64,000 nt of DNA from Acidobacteriota bacterium (lineage in GTDB: Bacteria; Acidobacteriota; Blastocatellia; Pyrinomonadales; Pyrinomonadaceae). Under the pieces are notes generated by a model. The model worked only from the letters and a program-made list of their open reading frames with translations, ran no database searches and had not been told where the DNA came from. This document shows, in pieces, positions 47,676-57,627 of this stretch; the stretch's first letter is position 1; each line of letters starts with the position of its first letter. The position numbers were made by a program, and so were the translations under genes. Where the stretch lies: the NCBI GenBank assembly GCA_020199775.1, contig JAIVJZ010000004.1, positions 1 through 64,000 of the forward strand. Direction: 5' to 3'.

Positions 47676-48071
47676 ATGAATAACAGCGGCCGCATCTTCG
47701 GCAAGGGCATCAGCTTCCCGCCGCGCGTCGGGCCGGACGGGCGCGTCATGTGGTCGGAGGGCGAGACGAACGTGCGCGAGAGCGTCCGCGTGATCCTGTT
47801 GACCGAGCAGCGCGAGCGTCTGCGCCTCGCGAACTTCGGCGGCAGCCTCAACCTCTACCTGTTCGAGCCGAACACGGTGACGACGAGACAACTGATCAAG
47901 GATCGCATCACGAAGGAGTTGGCGCGTTGGGAGCCGCGCATCGCGGTCGAGTCGGTGACGGTCGAGCCTGACGAACAGGACGCGCAGGCGGTCGTCGCCA
48001 CGATTAATTACAAGCTCGTGGCGACGCGCGCGGCGCAGACGGTGAGCTTGAACGTCGTGCTCGCAGGTTAG
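47676..48071 (+). CDS. Baseplate wedge protein, gp25 family (Pvc9-like)
   Basis: 131 residues of the GPW/gp25 family: GKGISFPPRVGPDGRVMWSE, VRESVRVILLTEQRERLRLA and NFGGSLNLYLFEPN, with the family's conserved acidic/arginine pattern in REERL-like position (EQRERLRLANFGG). It links baseplate wedges to the sheath. It starts 3 bp after the membrane-hairpin gene. Confidence 0.92.
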   Translation: MNNSGRIFGKGISFPPRVGPDGRVMWSEGETNVRESVRVILLTEQRERLRLANFGGSLNLYLFEPNTVTTRQLIKDRITKELARWEPRIAVESVTVEPDEQDAQAVVATINYKLVATRAAQTVSLNVVLAG

Positions 48072-48154
48072 CCGGAGCAAGTTGCCGGAGCAAGTTGCAA
48101 GTCGAATGCGACCGGCACTTTTGTTTGTGAAGTAAACGTTAAGGAGTCGTTTTC

Positions 48155-50521
48155 ATGCCGTTGCAGATTCCGAATCTGGATGATCGCCGCTATCAGGAGT
48201 TGCTCGACGAGGCGTTGGCGCGCGTGCCCGTCCATAATCCTGAGTGGACGAATTTCAACAAGAGCGACCCCGGCGTGACGCTCATCGAAATCTTCGCCTT
48301 CCTGACGGAGAATTTGCTCTACCGCAGCAACCAGATTCCCGAACGCAACCGCCGCAAGTTTCTCTCGCTGCTCGGCGTGCCGCTGCAACCGGCGTCGGCG
48401 GCGGTCGGCCTCGTCCAGTTCACGAACGAGCGCGGCCCCGCGCAAACGATCACCTTGAACGACGGCCTCGAAGTGCGCGCCGGTCAAGTCCCGTTCCGCA
48501 CCGTGCAGGGACTCGACGTGCTGCCCGTCGAAGCGCAGGTCTTCTTCAAACGCAAACTCACCACGACCGACGAGACGCTCACGGACTATTACAAACTGCT
48601 CTACGCCTCCTACAACGACGCGGAAGTTGACGACGCCTCAATCGAGCTTTACGAGACCGTGCCGCTCGACGCGAAACTCGCCGACGGCATCGACATCGGC
48701 ACGGAGACGGCCGACGGCTCGCTCTGGATCGCGCTCCTGACGCGCGCGGGCGACAAGCCCGCAGATCAGACCGAGGCCGCGCTCGAAGATTTGCGAGACG
48801 CCGTGCGCGAGGCCATCGCCGGGCGCACGATCAGCCTCGGCATCGTGCCCGCGCTCGCCGCCGCGATGCGCGTTCTGACGCCGCTCGGTCAAGACGCGAA
48901 CGCCGCCGCGCAGACGCAACTGAGTTATGAAATCCCGAACGTCGCGGGCGGCACGAAGCTGCCCGACGATCCCGTTTTGCGCGTGGCGAAATATAAACCG
49001 CTCGACGCCCGCGCGCCCTCGGACGTGCTCGCCAAACCCGGCACGGTCGAGATCACGCTGCCCGGCAACAAGGACGAACTCAAACTGTGGACGAACCTCG
49101 ATCCGTTAGAGCCGGGCGTCGGCGACTTTCCGCCCGCGCTGGAAGACACGAACCTCGACGAGCGCGTCGTCACATGGCTGCGCATCCGCCCGTCGGCGAC
49201 GGCCGCCGCGGCGCGTCTCCTGTGGGTCGGCATCAACACGGTCTTCGTCTCGCAGCGCGCGCGCGTCTCGAACGAACTGCTGCCGCTCGGCACGGGCGCG
49301 CCCGATCAAATCGCCTTCCTGTCGCAGAAGCCGGTCGTCGCGCGTTCCACGCGTTTGACGGTGACGCCGAAGGACGGGCAGACGCGGCTGTGGCAGGAGA
49401 TTGACGATCTGTTCGCCGCCGGGTCGGAAGTGCCCGTGCAGGACGCGCGCCTGCCGCCGGGCACGCCCGCCGCGGGCGTCACGCTCGCGGAAGTTTTCAC
49501 CGTCAACGCCGAGTCGGGCGAGATACACTTCGGCGACGGCACGCGCGGGAAGCGGCCGCCCAATGGCGCGACCATTCGCGCGAGTTACGATTACGGCGTC
49601 GGCATGGCGGGCAACGTCGGCGCGAATTCGATCAACACGAGCCCCGCGCTGCCCGCCGGTTTCAAAGTCTCAAACCCGGTGCGCACGTGGAACGGCGCGG
49701 ACGCGGAGACCGTCTCCGAAGGCGAGAAACAGATCGCGCGCTACCTGCAACACCGCGACCGTCTCGTCAACGCCACGGACTTCTCGACCATCGCGCTACG
49801 CACGCCCGGCATCCAGATCGGGCGCGTGGACGTGCTGCCCGCCTACAACCCCGCGCTCGCGACGAGCGAACCGGGCGACGCGCCGGGCGCGGTCACGCTC
49901 ATGGTCATTCCGCGCTACGACGCGAAGCAACCGGACGCGCCGCTGCCCGACAAACTTTTCCTCGAAGCCATCTGCAAATACCTCGACCCGCGCCGATTGA
50001 TCACGACGGAAGTTTTCCTGCGCGGCCCGGAATACGTTCCCGTCTGGGTGTCGGTCGGGTTGAGCGTCGTGGCGGGCACGTCGGTCGCGCAGGTGCGCGA
50101 GGCCGTCAAACTCGCGCTGTTGCAGTTTCTCTCGCCGCTCGCGCCGACGGGCGTGCCGGTGCTCGAAACACAGGCGGCCTTGTTGACCACGCCGCAATAC
50201 GCCGCCGCGCAGCAGGGTTGGCCGCTGCGCAAGAGCATCACGGATCGCGAACTGCTCGCCGTCGCCAGCCGTCAGAGCGGCGTGCTCTCCGTGAAGGACG
50301 TTTTGATCGCGAAGGGGAGCGAGACGGCGACGCGCGAGATCGTCCTCACGGGATTACAACTGCCGCGCGTCGCGGGCATCTCCGTGCAGGTCGGCGACCC
50401 GCTCGGTCTCGATTCGTTGCGCGGCGAGACGACGGGCGGCGGCGACGGCACGACGGGCGGGACGGGCGGCGGCAAGTCGAAACGCATCGTGCCCGTCCCA
50501 TTGATACCGGAGGAGTGTTAA
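48155..50521 (+). CDS. Baseplate wedge protein, gpJ family (Pvc11-like)
   Basis: 788 residues. The N-terminus MPLQIPNLDDRRYQELLDEA and the NFNKSDPGVTLIEIFAFLTE / NLLYRSNQIPERNRRKF segment are diagnostic of 'putative baseplate assembly protein' / gpJ-like wedge proteins. The C-terminal third has GARDFSTIALRTPGI-like sequence (here TDFSTIALRTPGIQIGRVDV) and YVPVWVSVGLSVVAGTSVAQ. A Gly/Thr-rich tail (GETTGGGDGTTGG) ends the protein. ATG 48155 follows AAGGAG. The next gene begins within a few bases of its stop. Confidence 0.92.
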   Translation: MPLQIPNLDDRRYQELLDEALARVPVHNPEWTNFNKSDPGVTLIEIFAFLTENLLYRSNQIPERNRRKFLSLLGVPLQPASAAVGLVQFTNERGPAQTITLNDGLEVRAGQVPFRTVQGLDVLPVEAQVFFKRKLTTTDETLTDYYKLLYASYNDAEVDDASIELYETVPLDAKLADGIDIGTETADGSLWIALLTRAGDKPADQTEAALEDLRDAVREAIAGRTISLGIVPALAAAMRVLTPLGQDANAAAQTQLSYEIPNVAGGTKLPDDPVLRVAKYKPLDARAPSDVLAKPGTVEITLPGNKDELKLWTNLDPLEPGVGDFPPALEDTNLDERVVTWLRIRPSATAAAARLLWVGINTVFVSQRARVSNELLPLGTGAPDQIAFLSQKPVVARSTRLTVTPKDGQTRLWQEIDDLFAAGSEVPVQDARLPPGTPAAGVTLAEVFTVNAESGEIHFGDGTRGKRPPNGATIRASYDYGVGMAGNVGANSINTSPALPAGFKVSNPVRTWNGADAETVSEGEKQIARYLQHRDRLVNATDFSTIALRTPGIQIGRVDVLPAYNPALATSEPGDAPGAVTLMVIPRYDAKQPDAPLPDKLFLEAICKYLDPRRLITTEVFLRGPEYVPVWVSVGLSVVAGTSVAQVREAVKLALLQFLSPLAPTGVPVLETQAALLTTPQYAAAQQGWPLRKSITDRELLAVASRQSGVLSVKDVLIAKGSETATREIVLTGLQLPRVAGISVQVGDPLGLDSLRGETTGGGDGTTGGTGGGKSKRIVPVPLIPEEC

Positions 50522-50526
50522 GAGAC

Positions 50527-53352
50527 GTGGACGCCAACGGAACGCGCTATCACCTGTTGCTCGGCTTTGACGATTGGGGCGAATGCACCGACATCGCGGG
50601 CGCGAGCCTGCGCCAGCGTTGGCATGCCGCGCCGCCCGACCGGAACGAGACGAAGATCGCGCCCGTGTCCGCGCCCGTCGCATGGAATTCCGAGCATTAC
50701 GAGTTGACGCTCCCGCCGCGTCTCTTCAAGTTCGACTCCGCGCCGGACAACGTGCCGCCCAAGTTAGAGCACCGGCGCGGCGGCGGGCGCGACCGCTACG
50801 GCAACTGGTACTGGATTGACGAGACGACGGGGAAGATTCTCGTCAACTCGGCGGGCACGAACGCGACCGGCACATTCTGGCCGCCGGAGGGCGGCGCGGC
50901 GGCGGCGTGCGCGCCCGTCGCCGCCGGTGCGCCGGATGATTTCAAGCCCGTCGCGGACACGAGTTGCCCGCCGCTCGCTTTCCACGCGCTCGCCGTCACG
51001 GAAGATCATTATCTGGTCGCCGGGGTGTTGGAACCGGCCGGGATTTTGATCTTCGATCTCCACGCGGGCGGCGCGCCGCAGCAATTGTGGTGGCCGCGCG
51101 GCGTGCCCTTCGAGCCGTACGACATGGCGGCGCGCGCGGGCGGCGGCGTCTTCATACTCGACGCCAAAAACAAACGCTACTGGGAACTCGACCGCCTGTT
51201 CAACGTCATCCCGCCCGCGACCTACACGCCGGAGACGCCGGAGCCCGGAGACTTCGCGCCGCGCGACCCGCAGCCGAAAGACGACGCCCACGCCTCCTGC
51301 GAGTTGCCGCAGCGGCTCACGCTCGAAACCTCCGCCCGGATTCACATCACGAAGCCCATCGCCATCGAAGCCTTGCCCGACGGCTCGGTGCTCATCCTCG
51401 ACTATCGCGCGGGACAGAAGTTTTCGCGCGTGCATCGCTATCGCGCGGGCAAGCGTCTGGGGCAGTCGCGTTCGACGAAGGTGATGTTGAAGTTGATTGA
51501 AGAGGACAGGCAGCCGGATTTCAGTCTCGCCGGTTACGACTTCGCCTTCGTCCCGCGCGCCGACGCGACGGGCGAACCCGACCGTCTCTACATCGTCGCC
51601 TCGGACGGCAACCAGAGCTACGCCTTCAACCTGACGTGGCGCAAACGCGTGCAACTCAAACTCGAACCCGTGGCGGCCTACATGCCGATGCGTTTGTTCG
51701 GCGGCCGTGGTCTGGTGCGCGCGGGCGCGGAGGCTTACTACGATTTCGACGGTCGTTGGATTCCGCTCGTCGAGCAGAGACGGCCGCGCTACGCCGCGAC
51801 GGGCACGTTCTACACCCCCGCTTTCGACGGCGCGGAGCCCGATTGCGTCTGGCACCGGCTGATGTTCGACGCCTGCATCCCGCCGGGCACGCGCGTCGAG
51901 GTGCGCACGCGCGCGGCCAATAACGAAGACGACCTCGCGCTCGCCGAATGGTCGCCGGAGCCGCGCCTCTACCTGCGCGGCGACGGGACGGAGTTGCCCT
52001 ACGCGAGCGTCTCGGCGCGGGCGCGCGATGCGGGCGTGGCGGCGACCCGCCGGGCGGAAGGCAAGGGCACTTGGGAACTGCTCTTTCAACGCGCGCGCGG
52101 CCGCTACCTGCAAATGGAGATCACGCTCACCGGCAACGAACGCGCGACGCCTCGCCTGCGCGCGCTGCGCGCCTACTACCCGCGCTTCTCCTACGTCGCG
52201 CGTTACCTGCCGTCGGTCTATCGCGAAGACGATCAATCGGCGTCGTTCCTCGAACGCTTTCTCGCCAACCTCGAAGGCATGTACACGTCGCTCGAAGATA
52301 AGATCGCGGCCGTGCAGGTGTTGTTCGACGTGCGCAGCGCGCCCGCCGACGCGCTCGAATGGCTGGCGGGTTGGTACGGTGTCGCGCTCGACCCGGTGTG
52401 GAACGAGGCGAAGCGGCGTCTGTTCATCAAGCACGCGATCTTCTTTTTCCGCTATCGCGGGACGATGCACGGGCTCGAACTCGCGCTCCGGCTCGTCTCG
52501 GACGAGTGCGTGGAGGAAGAGGCTTTCACGGAAGCGGCGGCGGCGGCGGCGGCCACGTCGGGCGCGTACGGCATCAGGGTCGTCGAACGCTACCGCACGC
52601 GGCGCGTGCCGGGCGTGGTCTTCGGCGACCCGACCGGCGCGCTCGCGCCGCGCCTCGTCGAGCAGCAGGCGCGCTGGCAGCCGTCGCAGGGGAGCGAAGC
52701 CCTGCACGCGTTGTATCGCGAGAGTCTGGGTCTGAGCGCGGGCGAGACGTATCCGGTCAAGCGACCGGCGGGCGCGGCGGGCAAAGCGTGGGAAGCCTTC
52801 TCGCGTTCCGTGCTCGGCTTCGTGCCGCAGGCGACCGCCGCGAGCGACGCCTCTGCGTGGGAGAGCTTTCTGGCGCGACGCTATCGCCACCTCGACGCGC
52901 TGCGTGCGGCTTACAAGACACAGCCCGCGACCTTTGCCGGCGTGAAGTTCCCGCGGAGCTTGCCCACAGGCGGCGAGCCTTTGAACGACTGGTATCAATT
53001 CGAGGGCGTGGTCGTGGCGATGCGCCGCGCGGCGCACAGGTTCACGGTGTTGTTGCCGATGCGGCAGACCGACACGTTCGACGCGGCCGAACACCGCAAT
53101 TTGAGCGACCTCGCGCGGCGCGTCGTCGAACTGGAAAAGCCCGCGCACACCACGTTCGACATCAAGTTCTACTGGGCGATGTTCCGGCTCGGCGAGGTGC
53201 GGCTCGGCGACGACACGCTGCTCGATCTCGGCAGCCGCGCGCCCGGCCTCATGCGCCCCGTTCTGCTCGGCGAGGAGCATCTGGCCGAAAGTTATCTCGC
53301 GCCCGCGCACCCGCAGAACGTCCGCGAGCGAAACGTGTTGGGTCGCCAGTAG
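50527..53352 (+). CDS. Baseplate protein gpI family fused to N-terminal propeller-like half (Pvc12-like)
   Basis: 941 residues. Residues about 150-420 contain repeated blade-like segments (HALAVTEDHYLVAGVLEPAG, YDMAARAGGGVFILDAKNK, IAIEALPDGSVLILDYRAG, DRLYIVASDGNQSYAFN), which suggest a beta-propeller. The phage tail protein I core follows at about 553-670 (YLPSVYREDDQSASFLERFL, ANLEGMYTSLEDKI, LEWLAGWYGVALDPVWNEAK, YRGTMHGLELALRLV). A second C-terminal region (SDLARRVVELEKPAHTTFD) resembles the end of such proteins. Start GTG 50527 chosen after the upstream stop; GTG 50515 is possible. The fusion could place a binding module at the baseplate rim. Confidence 0.82.
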   Translation: MDANGTRYHLLLGFDDWGECTDIAGASLRQRWHAAPPDRNETKIAPVSAPVAWNSEHYELTLPPRLFKFDSAPDNVPPKLEHRRGGGRDRYGNWYWIDETTGKILVNSAGTNATGTFWPPEGGAAAACAPVAAGAPDDFKPVADTSCPPLAFHALAVTEDHYLVAGVLEPAGILIFDLHAGGAPQQLWWPRGVPFEPYDMAARAGGGVFILDAKNKRYWELDRLFNVIPPATYTPETPEPGDFAPRDPQPKDDAHASCELPQRLTLETSARIHITKPIAIEALPDGSVLILDYRAGQKFSRVHRYRAGKRLGQSRSTKVMLKLIEEDRQPDFSLAGYDFAFVPRADATGEPDRLYIVASDGNQSYAFNLTWRKRVQLKLEPVAAYMPMRLFGGRGLVRAGAEAYYDFDGRWIPLVEQRRPRYAATGTFYTPAFDGAEPDCVWHRLMFDACIPPGTRVEVRTRAANNEDDLALAEWSPEPRLYLRGDGTELPYASVSARARDAGVAATRRAEGKGTWELLFQRARGRYLQMEITLTGNERATPRLRALRAYYPRFSYVARYLPSVYREDDQSASFLERFLANLEGMYTSLEDKIAAVQVLFDVRSAPADALEWLAGWYGVALDPVWNEAKRRLFIKHAIFFFRYRGTMHGLELALRLVSDECVEEEAFTEAAAAAAATSGAYGIRVVERYRTRRVPGVVFGDPTGALAPRLVEQQARWQPSQGSEALHALYRESLGLSAGETYPVKRPAGAAGKAWEAFSRSVLGFVPQATAASDASAWESFLARRYRHLDALRAAYKTQPATFAGVKFPRSLPTGGEPLNDWYQFEGVVVAMRRAAHRFTVLLPMRQTDTFDAAEHRNLSDLARRVVELEKPAHTTFDIKFYWAMFRLGEVRLGDDTLLDLGSRAPGLMRPVLLGEEHLAESYLAPAHPQNVRERNVLGRQ

Positions 53353-53431
53353 GAGCCGTCGCCCGGCACAGACCTCTGCCGCTTCGGCGGCTGTCGGGGC
53401 GGCGACGAATTTTTGCAGCAGGAGAAAAACA

Positions 53432-54886
53432 ATGGAAGACTTCACATCGCGCATGGCAACTCCGGGCGGTTCGGGCGACCCGACCAAACACGTCAATTAC
53501 ACCTACGGTATGGTGCTCGGCGTGGACGATCTGACGCAGGAGTTTGCTTACCACTCCGGGCGCGATCACTGGATGGCGCGCGACTCAATCGGCTACGGCA
53601 CGATCAACGGCCTGCGCGTGACGGTCGCGCCGAACGCGAGCGGCGAACTGGAAGTGAACGTCTCGCCGGGCACGGCCGTCAGCCCGCGCGGGCAGTTGAT
53701 CCACGTCAACACGGCGCAGTGCGCGAACCTCGAAAAGTGGCTCGCCATCGCGAAGAACAAAAAGGCCGTCGGCGACGAGGTGGGCGTGCCGCCCGTCACG
53801 CCCGCCGTGCTCTCGGTCGTCCTGTGCTATCGCTCGTGCCCGACGGACAAAGTGCCCGTCCCCGGCGAGCCGTGCCGCAGCGAAGAAGACACGATGGCCT
53901 ATTCGCGCCTGCGCGACGACTTCAAACTCGAACTGCGTTTGAAGAAGACGAACACGATGCCCTCGCCCGACCAGCGCGAAGAGGACGCTCTGCGCGATTT
54001 CATCAAGTGGCTCAACGAGCACCTCGTCGTGACGGAAGACGAGGACGACCTCACGAGCGAAGCGGACTTCATCGCCGCCGTCCTCGACGCGGCGGCCCCG
54101 CCCGTCCTGCCGGGCGATTTGCCGCCCGTCTTTATGATTGACAACTCGCCGCCGAACCCGATGCGCGTCAACGTCTCGCAGGCCGCCGAGTTCCGGCGCA
54201 TCGCGTTTCGCCTGTGGGTCACGGAATTCCGCCCGCGCTGGCGACCCCTCCAGTTCAACACGCAGTCGGCCTCGTGCGCGCCCGACGGCTCTGACGCGGG
54301 GACGATCCCCGACGACAACTGCGTGCTGCTCGCAGACCTGCGCGTGCCGCTGACGGCCGACGTGCTGCTCGACACCACGACCCCCGTGCGCGTGCTGGAA
54401 GACCGCCGGCCTTACGTGGTTCACCAGCGCATGTTGCAGGAGTGGTTGCTCGGCGGCAGCTTCGACGAGGTGGCGCGGCCCAAGGTGCAGACGCTCCCGT
54501 TAGTCACCATCGTCCGCGACACGGGCGGCGCGCCCGTCTTCCGCTTCTGGTTTCATCTCGACACGCTGACAAATCAGATCGCGCTCACCTCTTTCACGGC
54601 CGGCGATCTGATGGCGCTCTCGGAAACCGACGGCGCGGGCGATTTTTTCGACCCCTTGACCGTCCTCAACGTGACGCCCGTCGCGACGATGAGAAACGTC
54701 TACGAGGTGGAACTCGACACCGACGCGCGTCTCATCCGGTTCGTCTTCAATCTCGATTCGATGAAAGTTCAACCGGAAGGCGGGGACGCCCTTCTGCTCG
54801 CGAAGTACGCCGTCGCGCGCCACATCAATTTCATCGGGCAGGACAGCCCCGCACGCGTCACGGCATTCGCGCCGCCGCTCATCTAG
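53432..54886 (+). CDS. Injection-system adaptor-like protein A
   Basis: 484 residues, ATG 53432 with AGGAGAAA. The first about 95 residues (YTYGMVLGVDDLTQEFAYHS, IGYGTINGLRVTVAPN, LEVNVSPGTAVSPRGQLIHV) share a pattern with the next gene product: a G-x-L-x-x-x-DL-x-QE start, a G-x-G-x-x-x-GL-x-V strand and a V-x-x-G-x-A-x-x-x-x-G-Q strand. This module is common at the start of eCIS and phage peripheral baseplate proteins. The rest is not recognised. Likely part of the baseplate rim or fibre network. Confidence 0.7.
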   Translation: MEDFTSRMATPGGSGDPTKHVNYTYGMVLGVDDLTQEFAYHSGRDHWMARDSIGYGTINGLRVTVAPNASGELEVNVSPGTAVSPRGQLIHVNTAQCANLEKWLAIAKNKKAVGDEVGVPPVTPAVLSVVLCYRSCPTDKVPVPGEPCRSEEDTMAYSRLRDDFKLELRLKKTNTMPSPDQREEDALRDFIKWLNEHLVVTEDEDDLTSEADFIAAVLDAAAPPVLPGDLPPVFMIDNSPPNPMRVNVSQAAEFRRIAFRLWVTEFRPRWRPLQFNTQSASCAPDGSDAGTIPDDNCVLLADLRVPLTADVLLDTTTPVRVLEDRRPYVVHQRMLQEWLLGGSFDEVARPKVQTLPLVTIVRDTGGAPVFRFWFHLDTLTNQIALTSFTAGDLMALSETDGAGDFFDPLTVLNVTPVATMRNVYEVELDTDARLIRFVFNLDSMKVQPEGGDALLLAKYAVARHINFIGQDSPARVTAFAPPLI

Positions 54887-54908
54887 TTTACGAGAGAGGT
54901 AATTCGAC

Positions 54909-56261
54909 ATGGGCAGAATCGAACTGCTACAGCCTTTCCTCGAAGGCGGCATTCGCAACACCAACTTCTTCAACGGGCGTCTGCTCTCCGCCGAAGATTT
55001 GCGTCAGGAGCAGCAGGCCAACCGCGAGCGCGTCGCGCAACTCGCCGGGGCAGTCGGCGCGGGCGTCGTGGACGGTCTGGAGGTGGAGCGCATGCCGCAG
55101 ACCGGCGGGGGCGGCCTGACGAACGCGGTCGTGCAGGTGCGCGCCGGGCTGGCCTTGAACGAAAACGGCCAATCGCTTTCGCTGCCGCTCGACACGGAGG
55201 TCGCGCTCGTGCGCGAACTGGAAGCGGTGAACGCCGAGGCGGGTCTCTTCGCCACCTGCGCGCCGCCGCGGCAGACGGCCGTCGTGTCGGGCGCGGGGCT
55301 ATACCTGCTCGTCGTCTCGCCCGCCTCCGGTTACGACCAGCGCGCGCCCGTGAGCGGTCTGGGGAACGCTGGGCTGACGAGTCCCGGTTGCGGCAGCCGC
55401 TACGCCGTCGAGGGCGTCCAGTTCAAACTCATCGGCGTTGACGTGAACACCAACGCCGCCATCCCCGCGGACGCGCGCGCCGAGCTTAACGCCGCGATGA
55501 ACGCGGGCGGCGCGGCCGCTCTCTCGCTGCTGCGAAACCTCTCGGCCTATCTCTGTTTCGGCGCGGCGCAGACGGGCGAGTTCGCGCGCGACCCTCTGGC
55601 CGCCGCGAACCATCCCGAAGCGCCGGACACGCCGAACGTGCTCGACGCGCTCAAGGACGCGGGAGAGTTGACGCGTTGCGACGTGCCGCTCGCGCTCCTC
55701 TACTGGACGGCGACGGCGGGCATCGACTTCGTGGACATGTGGAGCGTGCGGCGGCGCGTGACGCACGCCTCTGTCACGGACGAGTGGAACGCGCCCGGCG
55801 GCGAGGCCGAGCGCGCCTTGCGCGAAGCGATGGCGATGCAGTTTCAGGAACACCTCGAAACGCTGCGTGCGAGCGCGCAGTCGGCGCAGGCGGTCGTGGC
55901 CGAAAACTATTTCCGTTATCTCCCGCCCGCCGGGTTCGTCCCGCTCGGCGGCGTCACAGGTCTCAACGGGTTCAACTACCAGAACTTGTTCAAGAACATG
56001 ACCTACAGAGACCCGGTCTTCATCAACGGCGCGCGGGTCGCCGCGCTCCTGCACGAGGCGCGTTCCTACCCGCCGATTGACGTTCGGAGCGATGAGATGT
56101 TCTGGCTCTATCTCGTGCGCGAGAATCAGCAAGCCTTCAACGCGGGCGGCAGCAATCGGCCGCAGCCCTACATCATCTTCGCGAAAGGACACGCGCCCTA
56201 TCAGGGCGACTCCCAGTACGATCTGGCTTACGGGGACTACAGCAACTACGGACTCATTTGA
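54909..56261 (+). CDS. Injection-system adaptor-like protein B
   Basis: 450 residues, ATG 54909 after GAGAGGTAA. The N-terminal module (TNFFNGRLLSAEDLRQEQQA, GAGVVDGLEVERM, VQVRAGLALNENGQSLSLPL) matches that of protein A. The middle region is helical and Ala-rich. The C-terminus (FRYLPPAGFVPLGG, NMTYRDPVFINGARVAALLH, FWLYLVRENQQAF and PYIIFAKGHAPYQGDSQYDL) looks like a compact domain that ends many eCIS proteins of this type. Probably peripheral baseplate or fibre adaptor; function inferred from position only. Confidence 0.7.
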   Translation: MGRIELLQPFLEGGIRNTNFFNGRLLSAEDLRQEQQANRERVAQLAGAVGAGVVDGLEVERMPQTGGGGLTNAVVQVRAGLALNENGQSLSLPLDTEVALVRELEAVNAEAGLFATCAPPRQTAVVSGAGLYLLVVSPASGYDQRAPVSGLGNAGLTSPGCGSRYAVEGVQFKLIGVDVNTNAAIPADARAELNAAMNAGGAAALSLLRNLSAYLCFGAAQTGEFARDPLAAANHPEAPDTPNVLDALKDAGELTRCDVPLALLYWTATAGIDFVDMWSVRRRVTHASVTDEWNAPGGEAERALREAMAMQFQEHLETLRASAQSAQAVVAENYFRYLPPAGFVPLGGVTGLNGFNYQNLFKNMTYRDPVFINGARVAALLHEARSYPPIDVRSDEMFWLYLVRENQQAFNAGGSNRPQPYIIFAKGHAPYQGDSQYDLAYGDYSNYGLI

Positions 56262-56306
56262 AGCCGCACCCGGCGGCCGCCGAAGGCATGAGAGGAGAAG
56301 AGAACG

Positions 56307-57515
56307 ATGGCGCAGAAACTGGAGAAGGTGAAACCCGGCGACCTGATCACGTCCGCCTTTATGAACGCTCTGCTGACTCAACTGGAGAGTCTGGAAGACC
56401 GCGTGGCCGCGCTCGAAGGCAGCACGCAGCCCGACCAGACGGTCAAGATCACGGGCTTTGAATTCAAGACTAACCCTTTGCGCGTCGGCCACCAGTTGAC
56501 GGTCAAGGGGCAGAACTTCAGCGTGCCCTCCGAACTCAACAACGTCACCATCGGCGGCGTCAAGGTGACGGATTTCGCCCTCAGCGGCGGCGAGAATCAA
56601 CTCGGCTTCGTCATCCCGGAACTCACCGGCCTCTCCGAAAGCGGCTCAAGCGTGGTGGTGGAAGTGTCGAACGCCAAGGGGAAGGATTCCGACACCCTCA
56701 ACGTCTCGCCGAAAGTGGTCGTCCCGCACGGCAACATTCAGGTGCTTTACAAGATTCCTCCTGTGGTGGTCGGCTCGCTCAACATCGAGAGCGCGAAGTC
56801 ATACATCTTCACCTTCGACGTGAAGGCCATCGCCAGCCAGCAGGGCAACTACACGCTCACCCCTTCCGTCACCGGCGCGCCGAGTTGGACGGCCGAGTTG
56901 CTCGAAGACAACGGCGACACGGTGCGGGCGAGCAACGTCATCACGCTGCCCGCCAACCCCACCACGGGCGAGATCAGGAGCATCCGCGTGCGCTTGAAAA
57001 TTCCGGCCGCTCAGGCCAACGGGACGGCGGGCACGTTGCGCTTGACCGTCACCGAAAACACGCCGGGCACGGGCGTCACGCCCGGCAACGCGCAATTCAT
57101 CGTCACGGTGGGACAACCTCCGCCGACGCCCGACAATCGCGTGCGCATCATGCTTGAGAGCGCGCAGAACGGAGCGGTTATCGGCACGGGCGAGAACACC
57201 AACAAGATCATGTTCAAGCGCGGGCAAGTGGGCATTGTCGGCCTGAGTCTGGAGTTCTCCGTCGGCGGCAATTTCAACGTCAGCACGGCCGTCAAAAACC
57301 CGACCGGATGGACGGTTGGCGAAACCGACAGCACCGTGTTCGTCATGGGGAAACCGACGCAGGGTCAGACCTCCAAGCAGACGATTCTGGCGGAGTTCAC
57401 CGCCGGGCAGACGGCCGCTGAGACCGAGATGTACGTTTTGATCAAAGGCTGGGTCGAGGGGACGCAAGACCCCATCAACATCAGGTACGCGCAAACCATC
57501 GGGGTTGTCGCTTAA
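56307..57515 (+). CDS. Coiled-coil / IPT-domain protein, candidate fibre
   Basis: 402 residues. A short helical start (LITSAFMNALLTQLESLEDR, VAALEGS) predicts a trimer-type coiled coil. It is followed by an IPT/TIG immunoglobulin-like domain (ITGFEFKTNPLRVGHQLTVK, NVTIGGVKVTDFALSGGEN) to about residue 130 and two or three further beta-sandwich domains, among them YTLTPSVTGAPSWTAELLED and FNVSTAVKNPTGWTVGETDS. No signal peptide. Placed right after the adaptor genes, it is a reasonable tail-fibre or target-binding candidate; a cargo role is not excluded. Confidence 0.65.
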   Translation: MAQKLEKVKPGDLITSAFMNALLTQLESLEDRVAALEGSTQPDQTVKITGFEFKTNPLRVGHQLTVKGQNFSVPSELNNVTIGGVKVTDFALSGGENQLGFVIPELTGLSESGSSVVVEVSNAKGKDSDTLNVSPKVVVPHGNIQVLYKIPPVVVGSLNIESAKSYIFTFDVKAIASQQGNYTLTPSVTGAPSWTAELLEDNGDTVRASNVITLPANPTTGEIRSIRVRLKIPAAQANGTAGTLRLTVTENTPGTGVTPGNAQFIVTVGQPPPTPDNRVRIMLESAQNGAVIGTGENTNKIMFKRGQVGIVGLSLEFSVGGNFNVSTAVKNPTGWTVGETDSTVFVMGKPTQGQTSKQTILAEFTAGQTAAETEMYVLIKGWVEGTQDPINIRYAQTIGVVA

Positions 57516-57627
57516 CGGCCGCCCCGCGACACGCGCGAGCATTGTCCCGCGCGCATTCGTCAATCGTCGTGTCGGCCGCCAGCGCACGGCATCATTGCCA
57601 CTTCACCTCACTGTAAGGAGTCCAGAC

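Noticed and set aside
44793..48080. 1,095-codon open frame on the minus strand
   Set aside because: Antisense to spike, membrane-hairpin and gp25 genes; composition typical of a shadow frame, no ribosome binding site.
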